From assembly GCF_024346955.1 (NCBI RefSeq), contig NZ_AP024884.1, forward strand, positions 868,001-932,000: DNA of 64,000 nt. Reading direction: 5' to 3'. The notes under the pieces are model-generated. The model was not told where the DNA came from and did no database searches. It saw nothing but the letters and a program-made list of their open reading frames with translations. Position 1 is the stretch's first letter; each line of letters starts with the position of its first letter. Below are positions 61,054-64,000 of this stretch, in pieces. Made by a program: the position numbers and the translations under genes. This DNA is from Vibrio mangrovi. GTDB lineage: Bacteria; Pseudomonadota; Gammaproteobacteria; Enterobacterales; Vibrionaceae.

Positions 61054-62172
61054 CTAACCCCGAATCACCACACAAGAAGTCTGTTTCTGTTTGCCATAGC
61101 CGATAATCTGGCTCAGTACGGCTTTACCGACCGGGATGTAGGGCGCAGTAACGACGTCAGACTCATCATCAACATGAGGATCGTGGATAAAGAAAAAGTG
61201 TTCGCTCATGCCGCTGAGTAAAATCCAGTGTGGTTCTTTATTGCCGGTAAAGCGATAGGTGCTGATCAACAGCAAGACACATGCGCCCTGCTCTAGCCAT
61301 GTTTCAAACTGGGCTTGGGTCGGTGGCGAGTCAATGACCGTGACATTCTGTTTTTCTGCAAGCTGTTGGCAAAAGTCCTGATGCACCAGTTCAATCACTG
61401 ACTTCTTATTCGGATCTCTGACACCATCAATAAACGGTACTGTCGGAGAACGGCTCCACAGTTCGACATTGAACCCCCGCCGGGCAGCAGCCAGAGCCAG
61501 TCCGTGTCCGCTACAGCCACCGTGCCCGGAAGTCATATAAATTGTGGTCGCTTCACGCCATAGCTGCAATTCATGTGTACGACTTAACTCGGTATCCGGC
61601 TGAAAACGGGCGAAGCTCATTAAAAGGCAAGCAGCACCACAGGTAAACGGTGTGGTTTGTACATATAACGGAATCGGAATTTCCAGCCGTGGCTCATGCG
61701 GATCAAGCCGTTTCTGCATCCGGATACCGTCACATTGGTCATCGTAATAATGGACCAGAATTCTGAGCCGTTTATAGCCCATTTTTTCATATAATTTTAA
61801 TGCTGCCCTATTGTCATCACGCACTTCTAGCCGTAATGTACAGGCACCTTGATCAAGAGCTGCACGCTCACATTGCTCCATAAGTTGCCGGGCAATGCCA
61901 CGTCCTCTGAAGTCGGGGTTTACGGCAATCGAATATAACCTTGATAGCTGTGTACCTTGGTGAAACAGAAGTAAAGCATAGCCAGCCAGTTGTGTTCCGG
62001 ATTCGGTAACCGCGGATTCAGCAGTACCGGATTCAGCCACAAAAATGGCGGCGTGCTCCGATTTCAGGAAACGCCGCATTTGACGCGGTGAAATCCTGTC
62101 TCCGGAAAAAAGCTGTTGCTCTAGTGCATTTAGCGCAGAAAGATCAGTGTGGGTCGCATGACGGATGTTCAT
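61054..62172 (-). CDS. GNAT acetyltransferase fused to a C39-like peptidase domain
   Basis: A 372-residue two-domain protein. Residues 1-155 are a RimI-like GNAT fold with acetyl-CoA loop NPDFRGRGIARQLM. Residues 165-372 are a papain/C39-type peptidase-like domain: Cys178 in TTPFTCGAACLLM, His315 in EPHWILLSG and Asp331 in IHDPHVD form a plausible triad. A short Ser/Thr/Glu-rich insertion (residues 47-61) has repeated GTAES-like units. The gene is divergent from the RimK-like ligase, with 98 bp between starts. Together they look like a peptide-modification module. Substrates are unknown. ATG 62172 has a GAGGT ribosome-binding site. Confidence 0.82.
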   Translation of the reverse strand: MNIRHATHTDLSALNALEQQLFSGDRISPRQMRRFLKSEHAAIFVAESGTAESAVTESGTQLAGYALLLFHQGTQLSRLYSIAVNPDFRGRGIARQLMEQCERAALDQGACTLRLEVRDDNRAALKLYEKMGYKRLRILVHYYDDQCDGIRMQKRLDPHEPRLEIPIPLYVQTTPFTCGAACLLMSFARFQPDTELSRTHELQLWREATTIYMTSGHGGCSGHGLALAAARRGFNVELWSRSPTVPFIDGVRDPNKKSVIELVHQDFCQQLAEKQNVTVIDSPPTQAQFETWLEQGACVLLLISTYRFTGNKEPHWILLSGMSEHFFFIHDPHVDDESDVVTAPYIPVGKAVLSQIIGYGKQKQTSCVVIRG

Positions 62173-62270
62173 ACGATACCTCAAAAGGTTAAAAGGATTG
62201 CGATGCAATATTATGTCGATACGCAGATCTCTACAAGAGACTTGATATCATGCAACCGGAAATATAGCAC

Positions 62271-63722
62271 ATGGCAAATCTTTTCATTGTGACCGATCAT
62301 ACTGATGACTGGCACCAGTATTTTCCTTCCGATCAGGTCATCAGTGTCCAAAACTATCTCGACACGAACTGGAAACCGACCCATAAATCCATTCAGGTCG
62401 TCAACTTATGCCGCAGTTATGATTATATGACCAGCGGTTACTACTGCTCCCTCATGGCCGAAGCAAGAGGACACAGAGTCATTCCCCGGGTGATGGCGAT
62501 TAATGACATTCATCAGCCTTTTCTGCATTCTTCAAATCTGCTGAAACTGAATAAACTGTGTCCTTCAGAACACCAACTTCAGTGCAAAATTTATTTTGGC
62601 CGTACACCGCAGAAAGGGCTGGAGAAACTGGCCCGCCATCTGTTTGAGCAGTTTATGATCCCGGTGATTCATATTGAACTGTCCAAACATAATCACCAAT
62701 GGCATATCAAAGCCATTCGACCATTTCCGTTTCAGGATCTGACCGACCCCGAACAGGATTTTTTCATCGAATCACTGGAAAAATTCTCAAGAAAGGTCTG
62801 GAAAAGCCCAAAACAGAATAAAGCTTCCCGCTATGACCTCGCGATGATGGTTGATCCGGAAGAGAAAATGCCCCCTTCAGATAAAGCCGCACTGAAACGC
62901 TTTCAGAAAGCCGCTCAGCGTTTGGGAATGAATCTGGAAACCATCACGGCAGAGCATCTCTCCCGCCTGGGAGAATTTGATGGCCTGTTTATCCGGGCAA
63001 CCACCAATATCAGCAACGAAACTTATCGTTTTGCGAAAACAGCGGAAAAAATGGGGCTGGTGGTCATGGATGATTCTGAGTCCATTATGAAATGTACCAA
63101 TAAGGTATTTCTGACCGAGCTGCTGCAACGTAACCACATCCCGGCCCCTAAAAGTGTTATCGTGCAAAGCTTTGATCCCGGCTGGCAGGAGAAACTGTTA
63201 GCAGAACTGTCATTTCCGATGGTATTGAAAATTCCCGATGGTGCATTTTCGCGTGGCGTTATCAAAGTCAGTAATATTGATGAGCTCAATAAAGAAGCAG
63301 CTTCCCTGTTTGAGAAAAGTGCACTGATTTTGGCTCAGGCATTTATGCCAACCGACTTCGACTGGCGTATCGGCATACTCAACCGACAAGCCATTTTCGC
63401 CTGTAAATACATGATGAGCCGTGGCCACTGGCAAATTTATCATCACCATAATAACGGCCGGACAACTTCCGGTAGTTTCGAAACCCTGGATCTGAAACAG
63501 GTTCCCAAAAATGTGATTGATACAGCCCTGAAGGCCGCGAACCTCATCGGCAGTGGCCTGTATGGAGTTGATTTAAAAGAAATAGATGGTCAGGTCTATG
63601 TGATTGAGGTCAATGATAACCCCAGTATTGATCATCATGTCGAAGATGCTTTTCTGGGAGACTTACTCTATGACCGGATTATGACTGAGTTCCTGCGTCG
63701 CATTCAGATGCGGGGATTCTGA
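62271..63722 (+). CDS. RimK-like ATP-grasp ligase with N-terminal RLAN domain
   Basis: A 483-residue protein. The N-terminal 170 residues resemble the RimK-like ATP-grasp N-terminal (RLAN) domain: VVNLCRSYDYMTSGYYCSLMAEARGHR, abbreviated as YDYMTSGYYCSLMAEARGH. The C-terminal 300 residues are an ATP-grasp: MKCTNKVFLTELLQRNHIPAP, VLKIPDGAFSRGV (ATP-binding strand and loop), RIGILN, and metal-binding VIEVNDNPSIDHHVED. ATP-grasp enzymes of this type form amide bonds, usually adding amino acids to an acceptor. Iyer and colleagues noted RLAN-type proteins next to GNAT/peptidase genes; here the partner is divergent at 61054-62172. Confidence 0.85.
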   Translation: MANLFIVTDHTDDWHQYFPSDQVISVQNYLDTNWKPTHKSIQVVNLCRSYDYMTSGYYCSLMAEARGHRVIPRVMAINDIHQPFLHSSNLLKLNKLCPSEHQLQCKIYFGRTPQKGLEKLARHLFEQFMIPVIHIELSKHNHQWHIKAIRPFPFQDLTDPEQDFFIESLEKFSRKVWKSPKQNKASRYDLAMMVDPEEKMPPSDKAALKRFQKAAQRLGMNLETITAEHLSRLGEFDGLFIRATTNISNETYRFAKTAEKMGLVVMDDSESIMKCTNKVFLTELLQRNHIPAPKSVIVQSFDPGWQEKLLAELSFPMVLKIPDGAFSRGVIKVSNIDELNKEAASLFEKSALILAQAFMPTDFDWRIGILNRQAIFACKYMMSRGHWQIYHHHNNGRTTSGSFETLDLKQVPKNVIDTALKAANLIGSGLYGVDLKEIDGQVYVIEVNDNPSIDHHVEDAFLGDLLYDRIMTEFLRRIQMRGF

Positions 63723-63753
63723 CCGGGTCAGTCACACCTCTCATATTTTTCAG

Positions 63754-63779
63754 AAGCCTGCAATGTTGCAGGCTTTTTT
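63754..63779 (+). terminator. Rho-independent terminator after the ATP-grasp gene
   Basis: AAGCCTGCAA (63754-63763) pairs with TTGCAGGCTT (63766-63775), followed by TTTT. Confidence 0.88.
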
Positions 63780-63917
63780 GTTGATAGATCACTCAAAAAA
63801 GAAACAAAACCGGTTCCGTAAGGATGAAATCATCTCACATCCTTAGTGTCCCGCACCGGACCGTTTTATCCCTGTTCTATACTCAAAATGAAGTCCATGT
63901 TGTAAACACTGACATTA

Positions 63918-64000
63918 ATGCTAAAACTCGATAATAAAAAACTATTACATATTATTCGTTATGCCCCAGTTATCGTTGTCACCCTATTTGCAATCGCCGT
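63918..64000 (+). CDS. 5' end of a membrane protein, cut by the window edge
   Basis: ATG 63918 starts MLKLDNKKLLHIIRYAPVIV followed by a hydrophobic stretch, which suggests a membrane-anchored protein. Many Vibrio GGDEF/EAL proteins begin this way, but only 27 codons are visible and no family can be assigned. Confidence 0.4.
   Translation, partial: MLKLDNKKLLHIIRYAPVIVVTLFAIA

Overview
The window reads as chromosome of a marine gammaproteobacterium, most likely a Vibrio (Vibrionaceae). The evidence is a napFDABC operon beside narQ-narP, a 43-residue membrane peptide behind napC, a zwf-pgl-gnd operon, tdh-kbl, many chemotaxis and cyclic-di-GMP proteins, and a dispersed Vibrio-style intergenic repeat. 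Most genes have moderate GC. One block, about 38.9-43.1 kb, is clearly AT-richer and looks acquired.

0-13 kb is a metabolic accessory stretch. It holds the end of a phosphodiester glycosidase, then a purine-catabolism unit (NCS1 permease, divergent GntR regulator, PuuE-type allantoinase) with three identical 8-bp GTATAC-centred operator cores. A LysR regulator with a secreted tannase/feruloyl esterase follows, then a PhoD-like phosphatase, an SDR, a luciferase-like monooxygenase, a cupin, and two small secreted proteins that look like paralogues. 13-20 kb carries an EAL phosphodiesterase, a dicarboxylate/glutamate symporter and a soluble double-PAS chemoreceptor resembling BdlA.

17.7-25.1 kb is the nitrate respiration block: narQ-narP, then divergently napFDABC, with an FNR-like box and a NarP-type 7-2-7 site ahead of napF. 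25.2-29.5 kb is a complete beta-glucoside operon (bglF-bglB-bglG) preceded by a textbook ribonucleic antiterminator overlapping a terminator. 30-37.5 kb holds azoR, an ankyrin lipoprotein, a Gfo/Idh oxidoreductase with a NUDIX hydrolase, then a secreted PI-PLC-like/ricin-lectin protein, a phospholipase D-type lipoprotein and the 3' stump of what may be a DNase I/CdtB-like protein.

37.65-43.2 kb is the most unusual region. An intact IS3-family element abuts the stump on one side. On the other side is a solitary 1250-residue, AT-rich protein ending in a CHAT (caspase-like) protease domain, followed by a repeat-rich non-coding scar before tdh-kbl. This CHAT protein is a candidate immunity or stress-response effector.

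45.9-64 kb returns to ordinary Vibrio content: a second 6-phospho-beta-glucosidase, an alpha/beta hydrolase, an Aer-like chemoreceptor, cutC, cytochrome b562, a YcdX-like PHP hydrolase, a large Cache-HAMP-GAF-HD-GYP protein with an insertion in its HD domain, and zwf-pgl-gnd with a perfect FNR box upstream. It ends with a divergent pair, a GNAT/C39-peptidase fusion and a RimK-like ATP-grasp ligase, that looks like a peptide-tagging or peptide-synthesis module. No rRNA, convincing tRNA, CRISPR array or prophage was seen. Function calls come from motif recognition by eye, not database searches.
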